From Sphingomonadaceae bacterium (lineage in GTDB: Bacteria; Pseudomonadota; Alphaproteobacteria; Sphingomonadales; Sphingomonadaceae): a stretch of 64,000 nt of DNA. Made by a program: the position numbers and the translations under genes. This document shows positions 16,927 to 27,000 of the stretch, one piece after another; position 1 is the first letter of the stretch; each line of letters starts with the position of its first letter. The notes under the pieces are model-generated. The model did not search any database, was not told where the DNA came from, and saw only the letters and a program-made list of their open reading frames with translations. The DNA lies in assembly GCA_024236195.1 (NCBI GenBank), contig JACKKZ010000002.1:186001-250000 (forward strand). Reading direction: 5' to 3'.

Positions 16927-18656
16927 GCTTGCACTGCGACCTGCTGGTGCGCGGCGGCCTGATCGCAGATGGCAGCGGCGAGGAGCCCTTTGTCGGCGAT
17001 GTAGCCGTCACCGGCAGCCGGATCGTCTGGGTCGGCGCGCAATATTCCGGAACATATGACGATGTGCTCGACGCAGGGGGCCTGCTGGTCACACCCGGCT
17101 TTGTCGATATCCATACCCATTATGACGGACAGGCGATCTGGTCAGAGGAACTTTCGCCTTCTTCCTCGCATGGCGTCACCACTGTGGTCACCGGCAATTG
17201 CGGGGTCGGTTTCGCCCCATGCCGCGCCGCTGACCATGATATGCTGATCCGCGTGATGGAGGGAGTGGAGGACATTCCCGGCGTGGTGATGGCGCAGGGG
17301 CTGCCGTGGGACTGGGAGACATTCCCCGAATATCTCGACGCGCTGGCCAGCCGCAAACGCGATATCGACGTGGCCTGCTTCCTCCCGCACAGCCCCTTGC
17401 GCGTTTATGCGATGGGCGAACGCGGCGCGCGGCGTGAACCGGCGACGGAAGCGGACATGGCGCAGATGCGCAAACTGGCGAGTGAGGCGCTTGAGGCCGG
17501 GGCTTTGGGCTTTGCCACTTCGCGCCTGCTGATCCACCGCACAAAGGCGGGCGAACAGATTCCCAGCTATGCCGCCGATGATGCCGAACTGGTAGCGATT
17601 GCGAGTGCGATGGAGGATGCCGGGACAGGTGTGTTGCAAATGGTGCTGGATGCGCCCTTTGCCAGCTGGAATGATGAACTGGCGCATCTGCTGCGCGTCA
17701 CTGAAAGCTGCGGCCGCCGGGCGACCTTTACACTCGGCACGGACAATGACGGTCCGCCTGTATGGGAAGATGCACTGCAAATCTGCGAAGAGGCGCGATC
17801 CAGAGGCGTGGAGGTCGCACCGCAGATTTTGCCGCGCCCGATCGGGATGGTCATGGGTTTCGAGCTTTCGACCCACCCCTTCTGCCTGTGCCCTTCCTAC
17901 CTGCCGCTGGCGGATCGGCCGCTGGCAGAGCAATTACCCAGTCTGACCGATCCCGACTTCCGGACAAAGCTGCTCGGCGAAGTGCCACAGGAAGGTCATC
18001 CGCTGTCGATGATGACGCGCAACTGGGACTGGATCTTTCCGCTCAGTGACCCGCCCGATTACGAGCCGCCACTGGAAAGCAGCGTGGGCGCGCAAGCGCG
18101 CAGGCAGGGCCGCCCGCCTGAGGAGGTGGCCTACGAATTGCTGATGGGCGAAGCAGGTAACGGGCATGGCTTGCTCTACAATGCGCTGGGTAATTTCCAT
18201 GAAGGCCGGCTGGATGCGCTGCGCGCCATGATGGACCGCGACGATGTGGTGCTGGGGCTGGGTGATGGCGGCGCGCATTATGCGGCCATCTGCGATGCCA
18301 GCTACCCGACCTTTCTGCTGACCTATTGGGTGCGCGACCGCGAACATGGCAGAGTGCCGTTGGGTCAGGCCGTGCGGGCTCTGTCCGCACGCCCGGCCGA
18401 GACGGTGGGCTTGTATGACCGCGGGCGGATTGCCCCCGGATACAAGGCGGACCTCAACGTGATCGATGGTGATGCGCTGCACCTCCATGCGCCCGTGGTG
18501 CGTTATGACCTGCCCGGTGGCGGCCGGCGACTGGATCAGCTGGCGAGCGGTTATGTCGCCACGATCTGCGCGGGCAAGGTGATCCGCCGTGCTGACCAGC
18601 CTACCGGCGCAAGACCGGGGCAAGTGGTGCGCGGGCAGCAATCCGTCCCGGCCTGA
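16923..18656 (+). CDS. N-acyl-D-amino-acid deacylase-like amidohydrolase
   Basis: A 577-residue amidohydrolase of the D-aminoacylase group. The metal motif PGFVDIHTHYD gives H64 and H66, and the GNCG segment carries the cysteine used as a zinc ligand in D-aminoacylases. The C-terminal part has LGDGGAHYA with the catalytic aspartate, and a GxKADLNVID composite beta-sandwich strand. It hydrolyses an amide or related bond; the true substrate in this cluster need not be an acyl amino acid. It starts inside the last codons of the COQ4-like gene, so the three genes from 15203 form a tight operon. Confidence 0.87.
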   Translation: MSLHCDLLVRGGLIADGSGEEPFVGDVAVTGSRIVWVGAQYSGTYDDVLDAGGLLVTPGFVDIHTHYDGQAIWSEELSPSSSHGVTTVVTGNCGVGFAPCRAADHDMLIRVMEGVEDIPGVVMAQGLPWDWETFPEYLDALASRKRDIDVACFLPHSPLRVYAMGERGARREPATEADMAQMRKLASEALEAGALGFATSRLLIHRTKAGEQIPSYAADDAELVAIASAMEDAGTGVLQMVLDAPFASWNDELAHLLRVTESCGRRATFTLGTDNDGPPVWEDALQICEEARSRGVEVAPQILPRPIGMVMGFELSTHPFCLCPSYLPLADRPLAEQLPSLTDPDFRTKLLGEVPQEGHPLSMMTRNWDWIFPLSDPPDYEPPLESSVGAQARRQGRPPEEVAYELLMGEAGNGHGLLYNALGNFHEGRLDALRAMMDRDDVVLGLGDGGAHYAAICDASYPTFLLTYWVRDREHGRVPLGQAVRALSARPAETVGLYDRGRIAPGYKADLNVIDGDALHLHAPVVRYDLPGGGRRLDQLASGYVATICAGKVIRRADQPTGARPGQVVRGQQSVPA

Positions 18657-18671
18657 CCCACCCGGCCAGGG

Positions 18672-19427
18672 TCAGGCGAGGCGGGACTGCCCGCCATCGA
18701 CCATCAGCGTCTGCCCGGTGATATAGCCTGCCGCATCGCTGGCAAGGAATACCGCCGCGCGGCCGATATCCAGTTCGCAATCACCAATCCGCCGCAGCGG
18801 CACCTTGGCGATCTGGGCGTTGTAAGCATCGGGGAAATGCTGGCGCCACTGTTCGACACCCGGCGAATTGGCAAAGGGACAGATGATGTTGATGCGGATC
18901 CCGTCCGGCCCCCATTCATTGGCCGCCGTCTTTGACAGTGCACGGATGGCTTCCTTCGCCGCGCCATAGGATGCCTGAGTGGGCATACCGTCAAGCCCGG
19001 CGCCGCTGCCGAAATTGATGACACTGCCCTGGCTTTCCGCCAGGTGCGGATAGGCCGCCTGCATCAGCACGAACGTAGGCCAGAAGCCTGTATCGAATGC
19101 AATCGCCGCATCGGCCAGCGTGTGGTCGAGCAGCTTGAGCTGGCGCGAGGCCTGCGCGGCATTGACCAGCGTATCGAGCCGCCCGAAGCGGGTGATGGCA
19201 GTATCGATTATCGAGGGCAATTCATCATGGCGGCTGAGGTCCATCGCCATGAAGGCGACCTCGCCGATTTGGGAAAGCTCTGCTTCAGTCGCCTTGCCCG
19301 TTTCTTCCTCGCGGTCGACGATGAGGACTTTCGCCCCTTCGCGCACAAACGCTGTCGCCACCCCTTTGGCAACGCCGCGTGCACCGCCCGTCACGATGGC
19401 GACCTTTCCGTCCAGTTGCCCGCTCAT
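18672..19427 (-). CDS. SDR family oxidoreductase with altered cofactor motif
   Basis: An SDR of 251 residues. The catalytic YGAAK pair and the terminal GQTLMVDGG are normal. The nucleotide motif reads TGGARGVA, with alanine replacing the third glycine of TGxxxGxG, and the usual NNAG reads VNAAQ. It probably still binds NAD(P) but is an atypical member. The gene overlaps the Old Yellow Enzyme stop by four bases, so both are read from one minus-strand transcript that converges on the amidohydrolase operon. Confidence 0.88.
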   Translation of the reverse strand: MSGQLDGKVAIVTGGARGVAKGVATAFVREGAKVLIVDREEETGKATEAELSQIGEVAFMAMDLSRHDELPSIIDTAITRFGRLDTLVNAAQASRQLKLLDHTLADAAIAFDTGFWPTFVLMQAAYPHLAESQGSVINFGSGAGLDGMPTQASYGAAKEAIRALSKTAANEWGPDGIRINIICPFANSPGVEQWRQHFPDAYNAQIAKVPLRRIGDCELDIGRAAVFLASDAAGYITGQTLMVDGGQSRLA

Positions 19428-20509
19428 GCTGTTCCCCTGCCTGTTATCGCCGGATAGTCTGTATAACCTGCATGGTCATCGCCATGCCCGGTGTAGAATG
19501 TGGTGCGATCAGCCTTCGCCAGAGCGGCCCCGCTGCGGAAACGTTCCACCAGATCGGGATTGCCGATGAAGAGATAGCCGAATGACACAGCCTCGGCCTT
19601 GCCCGCTTCGAGTACCGCCCGCGCTTTCTCCAGCGTCAGCCCGCAATTCTCGATCACCGCGCCCGACCAGTTCGTGCGCACCAGTTCAAGCGCATCAAAC
19701 CCGTCATTGGGGATATGGATCAAATGGCAATATGCCAGACCCAGCCCGTCAATCGCGCGCAGCAGCGTGGTATAGGTTTCCGCCGGATCGGCATCGGCCA
19801 TTCCGTTGAACCTCACGCCGGGGCAAATACGAAAGCCCACCCTGCCCGGCCCGATTTCCGCCGCCAACGTTTCGAGCAGTTCAACCACGAAGCGCACCCT
19901 GTTCTGCGCGGACCCGCCATAGGCATCTTCGCGCAGATTGCTGTTGGAAGAAAGGAATTGCATCGGCAGATAGCCGCTGGCGCAATGCAGTTCGACACCA
20001 TCCAGCCCCGCCGCGCGGGCATTGCGGGCAGCAGCTGCGTATTCGGCGATCACGCCCGGAATTTCGCTGGTTTCGAGCGCCCGTGGCATCACCGTAGCAA
20101 CCGGGACACCATCAGGCCCGGCGATGGGATCGGGGCAGGCAATGGCGGAAGGCGCAATCGTTTCAGCATCGGGGTTCTTGTTCGCTGCAACGGCAGCGCG
20201 GCCGACGTGCATCAGCTGCATCACGATCTTGCCGCCAGCCTGGTGCACGCCCTCGGCCACCGCCCGCCAGCCTTCGACCTGCTGGGCACTATGAATGCCC
20301 GGCGTCCGCCAATAACCCTTGCCATGCGGGGACGGCTGCGTCCCTTCAGTAACGATCAAACCGGCAGAGGCGCGCTGGCGGTAATATTCCGCCATGGCCG
20401 GCGTCGGTTCGTCATTGGGCCCCGCCCGATCGCGGGTCATCGGGGCCATGACAATGCGGTTTGCAAGTTCCAGCTCGCCCAGTCGCACAGGAGAGAATAT
20501 GTCGGTCAT
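19424..20509 (-). CDS. Old Yellow Enzyme family alkene reductase
   Basis: An FMN-dependent ene-reductase of 361 residues. The N-terminal LFSPV-type start reads IFSPVRLGELELANRIVMAP, followed by MTRDRA, GLIVTEGT with the FMN-contacting threonine, and QLMHVGRAA near residue 100. The substrate histidine/asparagine pair expected near residue 180 appears to read HCASGYL. OYE proteins reduce activated C=C bonds of enones, maleimides or nitro compounds; in this cluster a steroid or terpenoid enone would fit. The start is ATG at 20509. Confidence 0.9.
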   Translation of the reverse strand: MTDIFSPVRLGELELANRIVMAPMTRDRAGPNDEPTPAMAEYYRQRASAGLIVTEGTQPSPHGKGYWRTPGIHSAQQVEGWRAVAEGVHQAGGKIVMQLMHVGRAAVAANKNPDAETIAPSAIACPDPIAGPDGVPVATVMPRALETSEIPGVIAEYAAAARNARAAGLDGVELHCASGYLPMQFLSSNSNLREDAYGGSAQNRVRFVVELLETLAAEIGPGRVGFRICPGVRFNGMADADPAETYTTLLRAIDGLGLAYCHLIHIPNDGFDALELVRTNWSGAVIENCGLTLEKARAVLEAGKAEAVSFGYLFIGNPDLVERFRSGAALAKADRTTFYTGHGDDHAGYTDYPAITGRGTA

Positions 20510-20617
20510 CGCCTGCTTGCCTGCCAGAACGTTCCGCGCAGGGGAAGCTTCTGCGGCCTGAACGGTGCATTTTGGGCATCAGCGGCGCGGGATGGCAGCT
20601 TCTGCCCTTGCCTTGTT

Positions 20618-22846
20618 TCAGGGTTGGACTTCCAGCCGTTCCAGCACGACTTCCCTGCGTTCGACAATATCCGTGGCAGAGCGGGCGAGTTCGACAGTGT
20701 AGGTCCCTTGCGGGACAACCCATTTGCGCAGGGCTGGATCGAAATCGCCGATCACTCGCGGATCGGCCATAATGCTGACTTTGCTGCTTTCGCCCGGTTG
20801 CAGGTCACTGCGTCCCCATCCCACCAGCCGCTTTGCCTTGCCGGGGCGGGAGATATAGACCTGCGCCACATCCGCGCCTTCCCGCTCTCCGCTGTTGGCC
20901 ACGGTGAAGCTCACGGCCAGCCGCTTGCCGCCCTTCACCTTGTACTTGCCGTAAGCAAAACTGGTGTAGCTGAGGCCGTGACCAAAGGGATAAAGCGGTG
21001 TCAGCCCTTTCGCGTCGAACCAGCGATAACCTGCATCCGACCCTTCGGGATAGGTAATATCAAACGGCTGCAAATCCGCCTGCACCCCATAGATCGCGCG
21101 CGCAGCCTTATCGGCCTTGGGGGCATCGCTCCCCGGCAGTTTCGGATTGGGCAACTGGTCAACTGAACGCGGGAAAGTGACCGGCAAATGACCGGACGGG
21201 TTGACCCTGCCCGTCAGGATGCGCGCTATCGCGGTGCCGCCTTCCTGCCCGCCATACCATGCCGCAAGGATCGCGGGCACCTGATCATGCCAGGGCATGT
21301 CCACCGGGTTGCCGGTTTCCAGCACGACGACAATTTTCGGATTGGCTCCGGCAAGGCTGGCAATCAGCGCATCCTGTTCGCCATCGAGCGAAAGGTCGGG
21401 GTGGTCCATCGTTTCTGCTGCAAATTTGTCGGCAAAGACGATCACCAGATCGGCGTCTGTTGCGGCGGCGGTTGCGGCGGCGGGATCGCTGCCATCCACA
21501 TAGGTGATGGCCGCAGAAGGCAATTCACGACGCAGCGCATCAAGCGGCGGCGTCCCCCCAAAGGCGCGACGGGCAAAGGATTTCATCGGATCCTTGCTGA
21601 CCTGTTCAAAGACTTTGAAGCCACCGACCGGGGCAACCTGGCTGGAGCCGCCACCGCTGGGCACGCCCTTGTCCGCATTCCCGCCAACGACGAGGATTTT
21701 GCCTGCCGAAGCAGCAATGGGGAGAATGCCGCCTTCATTGCGTAACAGGACAATTCCCTGTTCTGCCACTTGCTGTGCAATGCGGCCATTGGCGGCATAG
21801 TCGATTGGCTGGCGGGCGCGCTCATCCCATCCGTCCAGCCGGTGGCGGTAAATGGTGGAAAGGATTCTGCCCGCGGCCCTGTCCAGCGCTGCTTGCGGGA
21901 TCTCCCCGCTTGCCAGCTTCGGGCGCAATTCGTCAGAGAACCAGCGTTTGCCATCAAGCTGATCTCCCGATTGCTGGTCCAGTCCGGCAAGGACCGCTTC
22001 GGTCGAATGGACTGCACCCCAATCGGACATCACGAAACCACGAAAGCCCCAGTCGCCGCGCAGCACGTCGGTCAGCAGGAACGCGTTTTCGCAAGCGTAA
22101 CTGCCTCCCACCCGGTTGTAGGCGCACATGACCGAACCCGGATCGCCCTCCTCGATCCCGATCTGGAAAGCCAGCAGGTCGCTTTCACGCAGCGCCGCTT
22201 CATCCATCACGACATTGGCGACATGCCGTCCGGTTTCCTGGTCGTTCACCGCGAAATGCTTGATCGTGGCAATCATCTTCGGATTGGACTGGACCCCGGC
22301 AATTTGCGCCCCGACCAACCGACCGGCCAGCAGCGGGTCCTCGCCAAGATATTCAAAATTGCGCCCTGCGCGCGGGTCACGCACGAGGTTGACCCCGCCC
22401 ACCAGCATCACGTTGAAGCCTTTGGCGCTGGCTTCAGAGCCAATCATCGCTCCGCCTTCACGGATCAGTTCCGGATTCCATGTGGAAGCCATCGCGAGAC
22501 CGGATGGCAACGCCGTAGCATGATCACCGGGGCGCATGTTCATCAAGTTGGACACGCCAAGGCTGGCATCGGTCTCGACCAGCGCGGGGATGCCAAGCCT
22601 CGGCACACCCTGCACCCACCCTGCCCCGATCACGACGCCCTCGGCACGTTTTGCAGGCGGCAAGAGCGCGGGCATCTTTCCATGGAGGAGGGCAATTTTC
22701 TCATCCTCGTCCATCTGTGCCAGTGTTTCCGTGGCCATTTTTCCTGCTTCCGCGTGGGACCGCGGCGGCTGGACAGGTGCATCTTGTGCGGCGAGCGGCG
22801 CGTGAACCGCGACAAGCGCGCAAAGCGAGCTGGTGAAAATCCTCAT
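20618..22846 (-). CDS. Glycoside hydrolase family 3 beta-glucosidase, exported
   Basis: A 742-residue GH3 enzyme with a signal peptide ending near residue 20 (LAAQ). The N-terminal barrel has KHF (196-198) and the nucleophile D275 in FVMSDWGA. The (alpha/beta)6 sandwich follows, with VLETGNP and PAILAAWYGGQEGG, and a C-terminal fibronectin III-like domain holds YPFGHGLSYT. The enzyme should remove beta-linked glucose or xylose from small glycosides in the periplasm. It is divergent from a TetR gene and faces the GH78 module, so together they look like a glycoside-trimming unit. Confidence 0.92.
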   Translation of the reverse strand: MRIFTSSLCALVAVHAPLAAQDAPVQPPRSHAEAGKMATETLAQMDEDEKIALLHGKMPALLPPAKRAEGVVIGAGWVQGVPRLGIPALVETDASLGVSNLMNMRPGDHATALPSGLAMASTWNPELIREGGAMIGSEASAKGFNVMLVGGVNLVRDPRAGRNFEYLGEDPLLAGRLVGAQIAGVQSNPKMIATIKHFAVNDQETGRHVANVVMDEAALRESDLLAFQIGIEEGDPGSVMCAYNRVGGSYACENAFLLTDVLRGDWGFRGFVMSDWGAVHSTEAVLAGLDQQSGDQLDGKRWFSDELRPKLASGEIPQAALDRAAGRILSTIYRHRLDGWDERARQPIDYAANGRIAQQVAEQGIVLLRNEGGILPIAASAGKILVVGGNADKGVPSGGGSSQVAPVGGFKVFEQVSKDPMKSFARRAFGGTPPLDALRRELPSAAITYVDGSDPAAATAAATDADLVIVFADKFAAETMDHPDLSLDGEQDALIASLAGANPKIVVVLETGNPVDMPWHDQVPAILAAWYGGQEGGTAIARILTGRVNPSGHLPVTFPRSVDQLPNPKLPGSDAPKADKAARAIYGVQADLQPFDITYPEGSDAGYRWFDAKGLTPLYPFGHGLSYTSFAYGKYKVKGGKRLAVSFTVANSGEREGADVAQVYISRPGKAKRLVGWGRSDLQPGESSKVSIMADPRVIGDFDPALRKWVVPQGTYTVELARSATDIVERREVVLERLEVQP

Positions 22847-22897
22847 GGCGGTTCGGTCCCTCTGTGTCTGGCCCCACCCTGCCCATTTGCGACCGGA

Positions 22898-22930
22898 TTG
22901 TCAATAAATCGTCCGATAGCGTTCGATTTA
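22898..22930 (+). promoter_or_regulatory. Candidate TetR operator/promoter between GH3 and tetR
   Basis: The divergent gap holds a perfect 7-bp inverted repeat, TAAATCG (22905-22911) and CGATTTA (22924-22930), with a 12-base spacer. A TTGTCA (-35-like, 22898-22903) abuts it. The position would let a regulator block the tetR promoter and perhaps also the GH3 promoter. Confidence 0.35.
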
Positions 22931-22977
22931 AGTCTGGCTCCTTGCAAGTCGTTCGCTTTCCCGCGAAACATCAGCCA

Positions 22978-23640
22978 ATGACCACGTCACAAAAACCCGC
23001 AGAGACAAAGGCGCAGGCCGCGCGCGGCCCAGGTCGCCCCAGCGCCAAGCGCGCCGCCGCGATTGACCATCTGGTGATCGAAACAGCCAACCGGCACTTT
23101 CGCGAGCAGGGCTATGACGCGGTTTCGCTGGAACGGATTGCTGCGGATGCCGGGATTTCCAAGGGAACGCTCTATGCCCGCCATGCTTCCAAAGAGGCGC
23201 TGTTCCTGGCCGTGTGGCGCGAAGCTGTGGGCCGTTGGTCGGCACGGGCTGCCGCGCAGGACCATTTGCTGACCGCCGATTTGCGCCAGACGCTGGCGCA
23301 TCATGCAGCCACAATAGTAGATTCACTGCGCGACCCCGAAGTGCTCGATTTTCAGCTAATGATCCTCGCCAATGCCAGCCGCTTCCCTGAAATTGCGCGG
23401 GAAATCCAGGCCATCGGGCATGAATATATCGCCGGTGTGGTCGCACAGGACATTGCCGATGCTGCGCTGCGCGAAGCATTGCCGGTACGCGATGCTGCAT
23501 CGGTAGCGAACCTGTTCGTTTCAGCCATCACGGGATGGTTGTTGCAGAGGGGCGCAGGGGAAGCACCAAGCCGTGAAGAGGCCCTCGCCCATGCCATGCG
23601 CGCGGTCGATCTGGTGATGGCCGCAAGGGCAGCGTGGTAG
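22978..23640 (+). CDS. TetR/AcrR family transcriptional regulator
   Basis: A 220-residue repressor-type protein. The helix-turn-helix lies near residues 40-75 (SLERIAADAGISKGTLYARH), after a basic, alanine-rich tail of about 30 residues. The C-terminal part is an all-helical ligand domain (TetR_C_7-like). The ATG at 22978 is chosen because the upstream open frame from 22864 crosses the divergent promoter region. It probably controls the GH3 gene, transcribed away from it, and/or the small secreted protein and GH78 enzyme downstream. The effector may be a sugar or aglycone. Confidence 0.88.
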   Translation: MTTSQKPAETKAQAARGPGRPSAKRAAAIDHLVIETANRHFREQGYDAVSLERIAADAGISKGTLYARHASKEALFLAVWREAVGRWSARAAAQDHLLTADLRQTLAHHAATIVDSLRDPEVLDFQLMILANASRFPEIAREIQAIGHEYIAGVVAQDIADAALREALPVRDAASVANLFVSAITGWLLQRGAGEAPSREEALAHAMRAVDLVMAARAAW

Positions 23641-23704
23641 CCTCTTGTATTTCGAACGCAACCGTGCGATAAATTACCCGCGAAGTTTCTCGAGAGGACA
23701 CACC

Positions 23705-24019
23705 ATGATCCGTACCGCCCTTGCCGCCGCCCTGCTTCTTTCGCCCGTGCTGGCCCAACCGACCTTCGCTGAAGAAACCGCAGAGCCCGCCGCACAGCCC
23801 AAATATTCGACCGCAGACACTGATATTGGCACGCTGCTCGACAATCCGGCAACGCGCGCCATTCTGGAAAAGCACCTGCCTGAAGTGGTCGATTCGCCGC
23901 AGATCGACATGGCGCGCGGCATGACGCTGAAGGGCATTCAGATGTATGCGCCGGATGATATTACCGACGAGAAATTGGCAGCGATTGACGCCGAACTGGC
24001 GCAGCTCGACACCGAATAG
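23705..24019 (+). CDS. Small exported protein, unknown function
   Basis: A 104-residue protein. Residues 1-22 are a signal peptide (LAAALLLSP then QPTFAEE). The mature part of about 80 residues is acidic and helical, with PATRAILEKHLPEVV, then MARGMTLKGIQMY and a closing KLAAIDAELAQL. I believe similar segments occur near or fused to carbohydrate-active enzymes in sphingomonads and caulobacters, but I cannot name a family. A ribosome site, GAGAGGA, precedes the ATG. It sits directly before the rhamnosidase gene and may help that enzyme or bind its substrate. Confidence 0.7.
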   Translation: MIRTALAAALLLSPVLAQPTFAEETAEPAAQPKYSTADTDIGTLLDNPATRAILEKHLPEVVDSPQIDMARGMTLKGIQMYAPDDITDEKLAAIDAELAQLDTE

Positions 24020-24046
24020 GCCTCGCTTCAGAGGAGCGGGAGAGCC

Positions 24047-27000
24047 ATGGCTGCAACTTTCAACCGGCGGCAAGCCCTTGCCATTTCGGGTGGAGTGATC
24101 GCGAGTTGCGCCCTGCCCGCTCCGGCATTTGCCGCCAGTCGCAGCGCCGCCTCCGGGATCGCCGGGGCACGGACCTGTGGGCTGAACGCACCGCTTGCGC
24201 TCGGGGATATGGCTCCGCGCTTTTCCTGGTACCTCGCCGATATCGGCGAAAGCCAGAAGGCCTATCGCATCCGTGCTGCGCGCAACTTGGCGGACCTGAA
24301 GGCCGGGCGCTCGCTGCTGCTCGATAGCGGTAAGGTTCCATCCTCCGAATGCCTGTCCGTTGCCGTTGCTGGTGCCGCCCTGCCGTCGCGCACCAGCGCA
24401 GTGTGGCAGGTGGAAGTCTGGACCAATCGCGGCAAACGCGTGAGCAAGCCGGGAACTTTTGAGACAGGTCTTTACCCCGAAGACTGGCGGGGTGGCTGGA
24501 TTGCAGCTGAAACGCCCGTCGCAAAGCGGGACCGCGAGGCCGGTCTGCACTGGATCATGGTGCCGGGCAACCAGAAGGTCGGTGCTGCGGCGGCGTATCG
24601 CTGGACCTTCGAAGGGGACGGTGGAGTAGCCGAGATCCTCCTTGCAGCGCATGAGATGGGCGCAGTGACGCTGAACGGGCAGCCGCTGGAACCGTTGCAG
24701 GATGGGCCGGTTCGCTGGACCCAAATGGCAGTCTATCCGGTGACTCTTGCTACGGGCCGCAATGTGCTGGCAGTTGACGTGACCCGCCACGCGGGGTTTG
24801 GCGAACCGCGCCCGTTCCTGGCCGCCATGCTGCGCCATGGCCCGGAACTGGTAAATCGCACCACAAACGCCGACAGAGGCTGGAAGGCCAGCCTCGACCC
24901 AGCTGAAGGCTGGCGCGATCCCGCCTATGATGACAAGGACTGGCCAGCCGCCGAAGCGGGCAGCAAGCAATTGCCCGCAGGCGAACCCTGGCCGGTCTAT
25001 CCCGCAAACTATTTGCGCAAGCGATTTACCGCAGAAAAACCCGTCCGCTCCGCCCGTCTCTATGCCACAGCGCTCGGCTGCTACGAAGCGTGGATCAATG
25101 GCGAGCGGATAGGCGACGCCATGCTCGCCCCTGAATTCACCGATCCTTCCAGGCGCGTCCTTTACCAGGCCTATGATGTCACCGATGCCGTGCGCCAGGG
25201 CGCCAACATGCTTGGCTTCCATGTCGGCGATGGCTGGTACGGTTCCAAATATTCGGGCAGCGCCCGTTTCTCCTTCGGACCTGCCCCCTGCCGTCTCCTC
25301 GCCCAGCTTGAGCTGGAATATGCGGATGGCAGCCGCGAAGTGATCGCCAGTGGCGAGGGATGGGAGACCACCCAAAGCCCGGTGCTGGGGCACAGCATCT
25401 ATGACGGCGAAGTACATGACGCGCGGCTCGATCGGAACGATTGGGCCATCCCCGATGGCAGCAGCGAAGGCTGGCGCGCAGCAGAACTGGCCGCTGCCCC
25501 TGCCATCGCGATCGACCCGCAGCGGTGCGAACCGATCCGCGCGAAGGAGAGGCGTTCGGCGCAGAAGGTTGCACGGCTGGGGCCCGGCCGCTTTGTCGTC
25601 GATTTCGGACAGAACTTCGCTGGTTGGGCTGAACTGGCGCTGGACGCGCCACGCGGCACAGAAGTGACGATGAAATTTGCCGAACTGGCCAATCCCGACG
25701 GCAGCGCCAATCAGGCCAATCTGCGCAGCGCATGGGCACGGGACGTCTATATCGCGGCGGGAACGGGGCGCGAGCAGTGGGTGCCGCGCTTTACCTATCA
25801 CGGCTTCCGCTATGTCGAGCTGGAGGGCGTGCCTGACGACCCCTCGAAATGGTCGCTTACCGGCATTGTCGGTCACCAAGACCTGCCCGTCACCGGCGAA
25901 TTCCGCATTGGCGATGCGACTATCCGAAAGTTCTGGGAAAATTCACTGTGGAGCCAGAAATCGAATTTCTGGGGCCTGCCCACCGATTGCCCGCAGCGTG
26001 ACGAAAGACTGGGCTGGATGGGGGATGCCGAAGTCTTCTGGCCCGCTGCCGCCTATAATATGGATGTTGGCGCCTACACTGCCCGCGTGATGGACGACAT
26101 GCGCGCCAGCCAGAGCGCCAAGGGGGCCTTCCCGGATGTGATCCCGCCCTTCGTGCCCGGTTTCAGCCTGACTTCGCCCGGCTGGGCTGATGCAGGGGTG
26201 ATCCTTCCTTTCACATCATGGTGGCAATATGGCGATGGCGGCGTGGTGGAAGCCAACTGGGCCGCAATGGACGCCTATATGGCCTATATCGCCGCCGCCA
26301 ATCCGGACCACTTGTGGCGGAAATTGCGCGGGGCGGATTATGGCGACTGGCTGGCGGTCGATGCCCCGGTCGAGAATCCGGGCGCGGCCACCACCCCCAA
26401 GGATCTGATCAGCACCGCCTTCTGGGCGCGAAATGCCGCGATGATGGCACAGATGGCTGCTGCGACCGGTCGCAACGATGATGCAGCTCGCTACAACGAG
26501 CTGTTCGCGACCATTCGCGCCGCATTCACCGCAGCCTTCCTCAATCCCGACGGGAGCCTGGGCAATGGCAGTCAGACCAGCCAGATCCTTCCCATCCGCT
26601 TTGGCCTGCTGGAAGGGTTCGCTATCCAGCGCGCCGGCAAACATCTGGCTGCCGATATCAGCAATCGGGGTAATCACCTCTCCACCGGCTTCCTGGGCAC
26701 ACCGCATATCCTCGACGCGCTGGCCATGTCCGGGCATGAAGATCTGGCGATGACCCTGCTGTTGCAGCGGGATTTCCCGTCATGGGGCTATATGGTGGAA
26801 AAGGGCGCCACCACCATGTGGGAGCGCTGGAATTCGGATGGCGGCGATGTCGGCATGAACAGCCGCAACCATTATGCCTTTGGCGCAATCGGCTCCTTCC
26901 TCTTCCGCCGCATCGCCGGGATTGATGCAGCGGCACCTGGCTTCACGCGCCTTAATATCGCCCCGCTCATGGATCCCCGGCTCAAGACCGGTGGCGCGAC

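Noticed and set aside
19715..21166. 483-codon open frame on the plus strand
   Set aside because: It is antisense to the Old Yellow Enzyme and GH3 genes, with arginine/histidine-rich, domain-free sequence; treated as a shadow.
21770..22981. 403-codon open frame on the plus strand
   Set aside because: It runs opposite the GH3 gene and through the divergent promoter region, with no motifs.
23528..25879. 783-codon open frame on the minus strand
   Set aside because: It lies antisense to the GH78, small secreted protein and TetR genes, whose motifs are clear. Its translation has no recognisable domain, and it is the usual GC-rich shadow.
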